Part shown: piece by piece, positions 16,896 through 23,097 of the stretch | How positions within the stretch are numbered: the stretch's first letter is position 1 | How the letters are laid out: each line of letters opens with the position of its first letter | Assembly (NCBI GenBank): GCA_039798745.1 | Contig: JBDKFK010000009.1 | Coordinates: 1 to 50,019, forward strand | DNA: 50,019 bases | Origin: JBDKFK01 sp039798745 | GTDB taxonomy: Bacteria > Patescibacteriota > Microgenomatia > UBA1406 > GWC2-37-13 | Direction of reading: 5' to 3' | Notes under the pieces: model-generated | Seen by the model: only the letters and a program-made list of their open reading frames with translations | What the model was told of the DNA's origin: nothing | The model's database searches: none | Translations under genes and position numbers: made by a program

Positions 16896-17928
16896 ATTTG
16901 TCTTGCAGCTGTCGTTTTGTAACGGCAACTGGTTTAAGTCCACTAATTTCCTCAAATCCGGCATCCAGTAACTCAGAAGCCCACAGATCTCTTTGTAATA
17001 CATTAGTTGCACCGAGAACTACTGTCAACACTCGTTTATTTTCTCTCTCAGCACCTACAATTGTTGTGGTTCCAGCGTCTCTGGTATTGCCTATTTTTAC
17101 GCCGAATACATTTGGGTATACCCCCAGTAATCCATTCCAATTATACAGATCAAAACGACGATGATCATGATTTGCTGTAAGCCGTCGATAATCTTTTTTC
17201 ACTATTTCTGCAATCTCTGGATACTCGGTAAGCGCATAGTGTGACAGTACAGCGAGATCCCGAACAGTGCTGTAATTATCTTCACTGTCAAAGCCCTGTG
17301 GGTTTGAAAAATGACTGTCTTCAAGTCCCAGCAAACGAGCTTTCTCATTCATCGCTTTTACAAATATATCATATCCGTATTTTCTGTTTATGCCGTTTTT
17401 TATGACCTCCGCGGCGTCATTGGCCGAGGTAATAAGCGAAGCATGAAGCAGCTCATTGAGTGATAGTTTTTCGCCCGGTTTTACACCAATCTTTGTTGGG
17501 ATTATGAGTGATGCAGTACGGGAAACAGTAAAGAGATCATGAGGTGATGCCAGATCAAGCGCGACTATTGCTGTCATGACCTTGGTGAGCGATGCTATAG
17601 ATAAACGTTTTTTACTGTTTTTTTCTGCTATTATATCGCCCGTGTCGTAGTTGGTAATGATATACGCAGACGCGTCGTTATATGTGTCTTCGGCAGAAAC
17701 TGTTTTTATGAACGGATTGGCCCCATCGTGGAGAGTATAGGTATTCACCTTTTTATTCAGAGCGGGTACTATGCGCGAAACGGGGTGGGTATCACCTGAA
17801 AGCGGTGATATGACTGAACCTGGAGTAGAGTAGAGAAATGACGCGGCGAAAGTGGCTAAAAACAGAGTTCCTAACAGCAGCCATTGTTTCATGGTTATAC
17901 TGTATTTCATACGGTTAGATTTGTTCAT
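16870..17928 (-). CDS. D-alanyl-D-alanine carboxypeptidase (peptidase S11)
   Basis: A 352-aa serine peptidase that trims the terminal D-Ala of murein stem peptides. It has a signal-anchor (about residues 14-32), the SxxK motif SLTK, the SxN motif SAN (TSANDAAEV), and KIG in the position of the usual KTG motif (GVKIGNTRDAG), a conservative variant that may alter substrate preference. The gene is sandwiched with overlaps between the GH18 gene (14 nt) and the glycosidase gene, so the three are translated as one leftward operon. Confidence 0.9.
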   Translation of the reverse strand: MNKSNRMKYSITMKQWLLLGTLFLATFAASFLYSTPGSVISPLSGDTHPVSRIVPALNKKVNTYTLHDGANPFIKTVSAEDTYNDASAYIITNYDTGDIIAEKNSKKRLSIASLTKVMTAIVALDLASPHDLFTVSRTASLIIPTKIGVKPGEKLSLNELLHASLITSANDAAEVIKNGINRKYGYDIFVKAMNEKARLLGLEDSHFSNPQGFDSEDNYSTVRDLAVLSHYALTEYPEIAEIVKKDYRRLTANHDHRRFDLYNWNGLLGVYPNVFGVKIGNTRDAGTTTIVGAERENKRVLTVVLGATNVLQRDLWASELLDAGFEEISGLKPVAVTKRQLQDKYATWKFWN

Positions 17929-19177
17929 TTATAATTTTTGTCAGAACATTATTATCGGCAAGCTTTATACCAAATTTCTCAGCGAGTGTCGTCCACATCT
18001 CTGAATGTCCATCATCGAATCCCAACGCCCATATCCCCACACCAGCAAGCTGTTTCTGTTTAACGAAATCATACTTTATTCCCAATGATCGTTCATCTTC
18101 AACAAAGATCATTCTCCACGTGCCGGAATCCGGCAGATAATATGCTTTCCATCCAACCTTCCCTTCATCATCCCAGCCGGTTTTGTATGTACTGACGCCC
18201 TCCGTCTCGGGTTTAATCGCGGAAGCAAGGCTATATGTTTGTGCGTATGGTGATCCACGCCATGAGTAATATGGTCGTGTTTCTGCCTTTACAGCGGGTT
18301 CGTATACAAGATAGTTGTAACCATACCACGGCACACCGAGGATCAGTTTATCGGCAGGCATCTGAGTAAGAAAATCATCAACCGCTGTTGAAACGTCATA
18401 CCAGTATGTTCCGCTTTTGTATCCATATAGAGGTGAGGTTGGCATGGCATTATCTGCGCTGGTTGTGGCAAAATCGTAGGCCATCATAAAAATGCCGTCA
18501 CTTCCATTGGCAAGGGCGTTAATGTCGTATATTTTAGGATTTTTTACCGCTGATGCATAGACTGAGACCGTTACTTTTGAAGCAGGTTCAACTTCATGCA
18601 TTCGGGCTGTCATCTGAGACACAAACCGACTGAATTTTTGTCTGAACTCTGGGCCGGGATCTCCAAGGTATTCAAAATCCACATTGATACCATCGATTCC
18701 GCGCTTCTGTACAAGATCAACGGTCTGGGTTATCGCGTTTTCCTGGGCGGCTTCATCAGCGACAAAGGCTTCTATTGTTTCATTATTCATCTGAGTAATG
18801 GTAAGCACAACACGCGTCCCCGCGTTGTGTGCTTTCTGAAATATTTCTGTCGCGTAGTTACTCTTGAATGTTTCATAACCGGGATCATTGAGCACAAGAT
18901 TCCCTTCAGCGTCAACGGGTATCCCGAAGTAAGCCATAGTTGTGAGAACATCAAAGTTAACGTTGTCCAGTTGACGGAAGGTCCAGTACGGAGCAAAACC
19001 AAAGACTTCCTTTCCCTCTTTTCCTTCACTGAGAGGGTGAAGAGGATTGAGAGCATTTACAAGAGGTGATATAAGGCGGTTAACAGGGCGAAATATAATA
19101 GTTACATCTACCGCAAGGAAGAAAAAAAAGAGCGCCGTTATAAGAATCGCAAAAAGTTTGTGTTGAAATGAATTCAT
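17915..19177 (-). CDS. Membrane-anchored glycoside hydrolase family 18 protein
   Basis: A 420-aa protein starting at MNSFQHKLFAIL, with an N-terminal membrane anchor (residues 6-28). It contains a GH18 barrel like the spore-cortex YaaH/chitinase group: FGFAPYW near the start, the catalytic DxxDxE motif in GIDGINVDFEY (catalytic Glu), MMAYD and the terminal GVGIWALGFDDG strand. A cell-wall polysaccharide (GlcNAc-containing glycan) is the likely substrate. It is first in an operon with the carboxypeptidase and glycosidase. A longer start at 19225 is possible but only adds a second hydrophobic stretch. Confidence 0.88.
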   Translation of the reverse strand: MNSFQHKLFAILITALFFFFLAVDVTIIFRPVNRLISPLVNALNPLHPLSEGKEGKEVFGFAPYWTFRQLDNVNFDVLTTMAYFGIPVDAEGNLVLNDPGYETFKSNYATEIFQKAHNAGTRVVLTITQMNNETIEAFVADEAAQENAITQTVDLVQKRGIDGINVDFEYLGDPGPEFRQKFSRFVSQMTARMHEVEPASKVTVSVYASAVKNPKIYDINALANGSDGIFMMAYDFATTSADNAMPTSPLYGYKSGTYWYDVSTAVDDFLTQMPADKLILGVPWYGYNYLVYEPAVKAETRPYYSWRGSPYAQTYSLASAIKPETEGVSTYKTGWDDEGKVGWKAYYLPDSGTWRMIFVEDERSLGIKYDFVKQKQLAGVGIWALGFDDGHSEMWTTLAEKFGIKLADNNVLTKIINEQI

Positions 19178-19299
19178 AAAAACTTGGTGTATGAAGGTCA
19201 ATAAAATAATGCATACAAGCATCAAGGACCTTCTACTTGATTAAAAAAGGTGAGTGCGTAAGATTCGCGACCCGATTTTTGAGTGCTTCGTGGGTTAGT

Positions 19300-19340
19300 C
19301 TCTTGAACTTCTTTCGCTGAATGGGAAAGAAACAAAAGAG
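19300..19340 (-). ncRNA. Structured leader hairpin upstream of the GH18 operon
   Basis: On the minus strand CTCTT and TTCTTTC pair with GAAAGAA and AAGAG around a 4x4 internal loop and a 9-nt apical loop. It lies in a roughly 180-nt leader between the promoter at 19361-19389 and the GH18 start, and a T-run follows further downstream (near 19245). It may be an attenuator or unknown regulatory RNA; it does not match a riboswitch I know. Confidence 0.35.
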
Positions 19341-19360
19341 CGTGTTAGCGATATGTAAAA

Positions 19361-19389
19361 AATATAGCAGAGTGTAAGAATTATGTCAA
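19361..19389 (-). promoter_or_regulatory. Sigma70-type promoter of the GH18 operon
   Basis: On the minus strand: TTGACA (19384-19389), a 17-nt spacer, TATATT (19361-19366). It is one of the few promoters in the window with a good -35 box and a long leader. Confidence 0.65.
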
Positions 19390-19446
19390 CACTAAGTAAG
19401 AATTTTGTAAGAAGATTCAGATTGTTGTGATTTGCTAAAAGCTGCG

Positions 19447-20121
19447 TCACGGTCTGAATTTGCCACCCTTTTTCACCAATTTATGTGATGTGACAATTTC
19501 CCGTATCTCGCCGTTTTCGCCAACAATCTGATTGGTCTTTGAGATTTCTTGATACTGTCTCAGATAAGCGGATAAGGCTTCCTGTAAGTCCTTCATGTCT
19601 TCTTTCAGCTCAAGTATGCGTTCGGAGGTAGAAACGAGACCAGGTTGTTTTAGGAGTTTCTGTTTAGCACCATTTTTTTGACGATTTAGATCTTTTACTT
19701 TTTGGTCAAGCTCCGCGTAGACTGCGTCGTTGCCAAATGTATCATTAAACATATCTTTTTGTGTTTTAAGCTGTTCTTTTACTTTTTCTATATCAACTAC
19801 GTGACGGTTAATGAGACTCTCAAGGTTTATAAGGTTCTCGGCAGGTGTAGTGACAACTCCCTGCGACGCTGGATCTTTTAAAGCATTTGGTGTTGCGTAT
19901 AATACTTCCTCTTCTTCAGTTTCTTCTTTGGCGGGTTTATCTTCATCTTCGGTGGTTTCGTCTACGGCTGCAGGTGCAGAAGAATCATCATCGTTGGCAT
20001 CTGTCGCTACATCAGCGTTATCATCCTGTGTGTCATCGGATACTGTTGTGACATCATCATCATTGGTATCATCTGTCTGGGTTATTTGATCTTCTTGAAG
20101 ATCGTCATTTTTGGTATCCAT
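19447..20121 (-). CDS. Acidic N-terminal, coiled-coil hypothetical protein
   Basis: A 224-aa cytoplasmic protein. Residues 1-75 are extremely acidic (Asp/Glu/Thr repeats, low complexity). Residues 95-200 are predicted coiled coil (INRHVVDIEKVKEQLKTQ and following heptads), and the C-terminus is basic (HKLVKKGGKFRP). I do not recognise a domain. TATAGT lies 8 nt before the ATG, so a leaderless mRNA is likely. The charge split suggests binding to nucleic acid or to a basic partner, but this is only inference. Confidence 0.7.
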   Translation of the reverse strand: MDTKNDDLQEDQITQTDDTNDDDVTTVSDDTQDDNADVATDANDDDSSAPAAVDETTEDEDKPAKEETEEEEVLYATPNALKDPASQGVVTTPAENLINLESLINRHVVDIEKVKEQLKTQKDMFNDTFGNDAVYAELDQKVKDLNRQKNGAKQKLLKQPGLVSTSERILELKEDMKDLQEALSAYLRQYQEISKTNQIVGENGEIREIVTSHKLVKKGGKFRP

Positions 20122-20218
20122 AGTTAGAAACTATACACAACATTTACTATATAAATCAAGCGTAAATAGTATAGAGGGATAGTTTATAGGGATGTTAAAT
20201 GTATGAAGATAACATAAA

Positions 20219-20233
20219 ACAATCGAGAGGTAT
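20219..20233. repeat. Left 15-bp inverted repeat of the GC-rich cassette
   Basis: ACAATCGAGAGGTAT; its exact reverse complement is at 22226-22240. The pair brackets the GC-rich four-gene block. Confidence 0.7.
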
Positions 20234-20241
20234 AGGGTGTC

Positions 20242-20283
20242 CACCAGCCCGCCCCTTCCGAATCGGAGGGGGCGAGGCTGGTG
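20242..20283 (-). terminator. Strong GC-rich hairpin at the end of the cassette
   Basis: CACCAGCC, GCCCC and TCCGA pair with TCGGA, GGGGC and GGCTGGTG in a long nearly uninterrupted stem. It is placed 10 nt after the last cassette gene. There is no immediate T-run, so it may act as an RNA 3' end protector rather than a classical terminator. Confidence 0.6.
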
Positions 20284-20293
20284 AACGTGGCCG

Positions 20294-20644
20294 TTAGGCC
20301 GGGCGGAATTGACCGTCATGAGTGTAGCTGTGGCCGGTATAGTACACCACACACAGACCACACACGGTGATCTCATCATCATCTAGATGAACACGATGGA
20401 CGTCGCCGCCCATGTTGTTGAGATTCACACCGCCGCATAAGGGGCCCGGACAGCGTCCGAGCTCTTTTGTGAACGGAAGTTCTGCGCCGATCTTGGCGTA
20501 GCGTTCAATGTCACCGAGGGTAGCAGTTCCCTCGAAGAGATCGATCAGGAAGAGTGTTGCATCTTCCTTATCGCCGTCGGCACTCCGCAGAACGCTTGCT
20601 GCCCCGATGACAGCATTGCGTTTATAGGTTTTATCAAGCCGCAA
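20294..20644 (-). CDS. Cassette gene 4: unknown Cys-rich small protein
   Basis: A 116-aa protein of unknown function, last of the four cassette genes. The start is TTG at 20644, supported by a GAGGTG ribosome site 5-6 nt before it; no in-frame ATG fits. The C-terminal half contains CPGPLCGG and CGLC, a possible four-Cys zinc ribbon, with several His/Asp residues. The base composition is clearly more GC-rich than neighbouring chromosomal genes. Confidence 0.6.
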   Translation of the reverse strand: MRLDKTYKRNAVIGAASVLRSADGDKEDATLFLIDLFEGTATLGDIERYAKIGAELPFTKELGRCPGPLCGGVNLNNMGGDVHRVHLDDDEITVCGLCVVYYTGHSYTHDGQFRPA

Positions 20645-20665
20645 AGTTGCACCTCATTTCTTTCG

Positions 20666-20693
20666 GAGGTGGGAATCTCGCGACTCCCACCTC
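20666..20693 (-). promoter_or_regulatory. Intercistronic hairpin that can sequester a GAGGTG ribosome site
   Basis: GAGGTGGGA (20666-20674) pairs with TCCCACCTC (20685-20693) around a 10-nt loop, between cassette genes 3 and 4. The same GAGGTG sequence recurs as the ribosome site of gene 4, so the CACCTC arm could pair with either copy. Confidence 0.4.
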
Positions 20694-20704
20694 ACCAAGT
20701 CGTT

Positions 20705-21160
20705 TTACGCGGCCAACGCTGGCAGCCGTTCCATTGTCAGGAGAACCTGATCCAACGGTAGGGTACAAGCATCAACAACGCCCATCCGACCCAGCCTGCG
20801 TCGAAGCAGATCAGCGCGCGGCTCATTGAGCGCGCACAGGAGCTCCAGCTCGCGGCTAGTAGCAACGACGGCCTGGTACCAATTTGGCCAATCTGCCATG
20901 AGCTTGCGTACTGCCGGAGGCACGGTGTCTCCTTGGTAGAAGAACACAACGCCCGTGCAGCTGCACGAAGCTATCCGGATCTTGGCCAGGATGACGCATG
21001 TTCCTCTGCGAAACCTCGCATAATGCTCTCCACCCAGCCGGATCGAGTCCTGCTGAAAGCTGAGAAGCGTCAGGTGTTCATACGCAATCTTTACCGGATC
21101 GGGTTGATCCGGGCTCAGATTCGGTCGAGGAAGCGCGTCGTTATGGCGTCCAGTGGTCAT
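20705..21160 (-). CDS. Cassette gene 3: unknown protein
   Basis: A 151-aa protein with no recognised domain. A GAAAGGAG ribosome site precedes the ATG, and only 2 nt separate it from the stop of cassette gene 2, so the two are coupled. The middle holds FRRGTCVILAKIRIASCSCTG-like beta-rich sequence with three cysteines; the C-terminal third is helical and Leu/Arg-rich. High GC and Arg/Ala-rich composition contrast with the AT-leaning chromosome. Confidence 0.6.
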   Translation of the reverse strand: MTTGRHNDALPRPNLSPDQPDPVKIAYEHLTLLSFQQDSIRLGGEHYARFRRGTCVILAKIRIASCSCTGVVFFYQGDTVPPAVRKLMADWPNWYQAVVATSRELELLCALNEPRADLLRRRLGRMGVVDACTLPLDQVLLTMERLPALAA

Positions 21161-21162
21161 GA

Positions 21163-21597
21163 TCAGGCTCCTTTCGCAAGTGGAGCAATCTGCTCCACAG
21201 TTGATCGCGGGTATCCGTCAAGGCTTGCCAACAGAAGGCTGTGGGCCTGGGTCGCCTCCCCGCGGTATTTCTCCGGCAGGGAAATAATCCAGTCAGCGAT
21301 GCTCTCGGCGTCACTGGCATGTGTCACCAATCCATACGCGAAGGCAATATTCATGCCCTTCCCGCGTAGAAGTTGGATAGCCTGTCGCAGTTGAGCCGAG
21401 TCGTAGACGTGGGTGAACACGTTTGTCATGATTTTGTTCACCTCACCTTCCCCAACCTCGCCATGTCCGCGCTTATAGGCGCGGATGGTGCCGTTTGATG
21501 ACAGCACTACGGTATAGGTTGGTTTGCCCGTCTTGAGGCCACGGAACACCTTGAAGGTGATCGTCCGGGCACCAATTTGAGCCTTGCAGAGAACCAT
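21163..21597 (-). CDS. Cassette gene 2: unknown protein
   Basis: A 144-aa protein of unknown function. The start ATG follows an AAAGGAGG site with 7-nt spacing. The N-terminal 40 residues look like a small beta-sheet domain (ARTITFKVFRG, PTYTVVLSSNG); the rest is mostly helical. No signal peptide or membrane segment. It has the same GC-rich composition and ribosome-site style as the three other cassette genes. Confidence 0.6.
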   Translation of the reverse strand: MVLCKAQIGARTITFKVFRGLKTGKPTYTVVLSSNGTIRAYKRGHGEVGEGEVNKIMTNVFTHVYDSAQLRQAIQLLRGKGMNIAFAYGLVTHASDAESIADWIISLPEKYRGEATQAHSLLLASLDGYPRSTVEQIAPLAKGA

Positions 21598-21612
21598 GTG
21601 TGGAGCCTCCTT

Positions 21613-21960
21613 TCAGTTGCTCTGGTAGTGAGCCGCCTCAAATGGCAGCTCTGCTCCATAAGCGTCAGTTGGGGTGGGATCTGCCGCACTTGCCACAAAT
21701 GGCGCGTACAGGTCGAGCGTGACCCCCATCGGCAACTCTACAGGCCATTCCATCATGGTCCCTGTTTGTTTTGCGAAGTAAATCAGCACACCCAGATGAA
21801 TCAGGTTCATCTGGAGACCCGCGAGGAACGTGTGCGCCAGCAGCCGATCGGCCTCTGGTGCGAACTCATTCCCCAAGGTCAACTGTGCCTGCTTAATCGC
21901 TGCCTGAACGTGAGGGCCTTGCAGATCGATCCGCAGCATGGGTATACCGTTTGGTTCCAT
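21613..21960 (-). CDS. Cassette gene 1: unknown protein
   Basis: A 115-aa protein, first gene of the cassette. I chose the ATG at 21960 because AAAGGAGG lies 7 nt before it; a longer frame to 22032 would run into a leader hairpin. The sequence is helical with a mildly hydrophobic middle (LLAHTFLAGLQMNLIHLGVLIY cut here into its parts LAGLQMNL and GVLIYFA), possibly one membrane-associated helix. No known domain recognised. Confidence 0.6.
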   Translation of the reverse strand: MEPNGIPMLRIDLQGPHVQAAIKQAQLTLGNEFAPEADRLLAHTFLAGLQMNLIHLGVLIYFAKQTGTMMEWPVELPMGVTLDLYAPFVASAADPTPTDAYGAELPFEAAHYQSN

Positions 21961-22000
21961 GGAGTCCTCCTTTCGTAGATTCATGCGTCTTGTTGTGTAT

Positions 22001-22214
22001 TTGAGGCTGGTTAGCCTCAAAGCTTCCTCCACAAGACATAAGAGGAAGAAGTAGATTGATAGCCTCGAGGATGAGGCTATGCTGCAGATTTGTAGCGACT
22101 ACAATCAGCGCAGCATGATTGTAGCGTCCAAACAAGGTTGGCGACAAATGTATATTTGGTATGATCCGAAAAGCCACGCTCATACCAAATGAAATATCTA
22201 CTTGTCGCCAGCCT
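22001..22214 (-). ncRNA. Five-hairpin structured leader of the cassette operon
   Basis: Five consecutive stem-loops fill the leader. 22001-22020: 8-bp perfect stem with a tetraloop. 22023-22048: 7 bp. 22059-22080: 8 bp. 22099-22124: 9 bp. 22135-22214: a 13-bp outer stem with one G-U pair and an 11-bp inner stem, ATTTGGTATGA with TCATACCAAAT. The block lies between a consensus-like promoter (22321-22349) and the first gene. It fits a cis-regulatory RNA or an independent small RNA; I do not recognise the class. Confidence 0.55.
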
Positions 22215-22225
22215 CGGTTGGAATA

Positions 22226-22240
22226 ATACCTCTCGATTGT
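22226..22240. repeat. Right 15-bp inverted repeat of the GC-rich cassette
   Basis: ATACCTCTCGATTGT, the exact reverse complement of 20219-20233. No matching direct repeat of the target is visible outside the pair. Confidence 0.7.
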
Positions 22241-22320
22241 CAACGTACACGAGAGTGCCTACTTAGCCTCAAACACGCATAAGCAAATATACGTGAGTGG
22301 CCGTTTGGGCATATACCTAT

Positions 22321-22349
22321 AGTATAGCATGTTGAGGCTGAATACACAA
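22321..22349 (-). promoter_or_regulatory. Promoter of the cassette operon
   Basis: On the minus strand: TTGTGT (22344-22349), a 17-nt spacer, TATACT (22321-22326). The spacer holds one copy of the recurring AGCCTCAA motif, and the predicted early transcript (22263-22272) holds an inverted copy. Confidence 0.55.
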
Positions 22350-22361
22350 TATATATGTAAG

Positions 22362-22397
22362 TAGACTATAGTCTATAGACGATAGTCTATAGTCTAT
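22362..22397. repeat. Palindromic AGTCTATAG repeat cluster at the marR 3' end
   Basis: Overlapping copies of GACTATAGTC/GTCTATAGAC in both orientations span about 36 bp, allowing several alternative 9-bp stems (AGACTATAG with CTATAGTCT). The cluster includes the marR stop codon. It may be a terminator-like structure or protein-binding array. Confidence 0.5.
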
Positions 22398-22897
22398 TCC
22401 GTTTGACTGAATTCTTCGGCTGCGACCTCATGAATTTCGTCGGTCACAGAGGTGCTTCCTGTCATTTTATTAAGAAGAGTGCGTAAGAGATGGAGGAGTT
22501 CTTTCTGTCTTCCCATATCTATCGTTTTCAATGAAGATGTAAAGATATCATCCTGAGGCATTAACGGCATATGTATAAGAAACTCTTTGCCTGTGTCGGT
22601 TAAAGATAACATATTGCGTCGGCGATCCATGCGGTCGGGAACACGTTTAAGATAGCCTTTATGCTCGAGAGCATCTATAACAGGCACAAGTGTAGCAGCC
22701 TCCACCATCATTTTATGACTAAGTGTACTCAGGGTTTGAGATTTATGCTTCAGTAGGCGTAAAACACCGTACTGTAGGCCGCTTATATTGGCGCCTGTTT
22801 TGTGTAGGTTCCGTTCAAACTCTTTTTTTATATGTTTATTGAGAACAAGCAATAATATCCTTGTCTCAAGCGCTACCTGCGATGATAAGGTATCCAT
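22394..22897 (-). CDS. MarR family transcriptional regulator
   Basis: A 167-aa winged-helix regulator. The central HTH (residues about 50-85, GVLRLLKHKSQTLSTLSHKM then LVPVIDALEHKGYL) and the wing (RVPDRMDRRRNMLSLTDTG) match MarR, which usually dimerises and represses until a small ligand or oxidant is sensed. A 16-bp palindrome in its own promoter suggests autoregulation. Its neighbour mutS is divergent, and the cassette lies downstream, so either could be a target. Confidence 0.9.
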   Translation of the reverse strand: MDTLSSQVALETRILLLVLNKHIKKEFERNLHKTGANISGLQYGVLRLLKHKSQTLSTLSHKMMVEAATLVPVIDALEHKGYLKRVPDRMDRRRNMLSLTDTGKEFLIHMPLMPQDDIFTSSLKTIDMGRQKELLHLLRTLLNKMTGSTSVTDEIHEVAAEEFSQTE

Positions 22898-22914
22898 AAT
22901 ATTATAAAACTAAT

Positions 22915-22930
22915 TATTAGTATACTAATA
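22915..22930. promoter_or_regulatory. Probable MarR operator
   Basis: TATTAGTATACTAATA is a perfect 16-bp palindrome just upstream of the TATAAT box (22901-22906 on the minus strand) of marR, in the spacer shared with mutS. Confidence 0.55.
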
Positions 22931-23097
22931 TCATAGCACTCTGTCAACCGACCTGTTTAATATGTGAATGATTGTTTTCGCACTGTTGTGACAGTATAAA
23001 TATTGATATAGAAGAAGTTGCAACGCTGAGGCTTTTCAATACTATGCTAAAGTTGTATTATATATACTACATTTCAAATGTGTTCTGGTCTTCTTAT

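Noticed and set aside
19250..19340. c-di-AMP riboswitch before the GH18 gene
   Set aside because: Short look-alike strings occur, but the conserved core and the pseudo-two-fold arrangement cannot be built.
21893..22243. Long minus-strand ORF over the cassette leader
   Set aside because: It overlaps cassette gene 1 in another frame, starts inside the inverted repeat and runs through all the leader hairpins; no ribosome site supports it.
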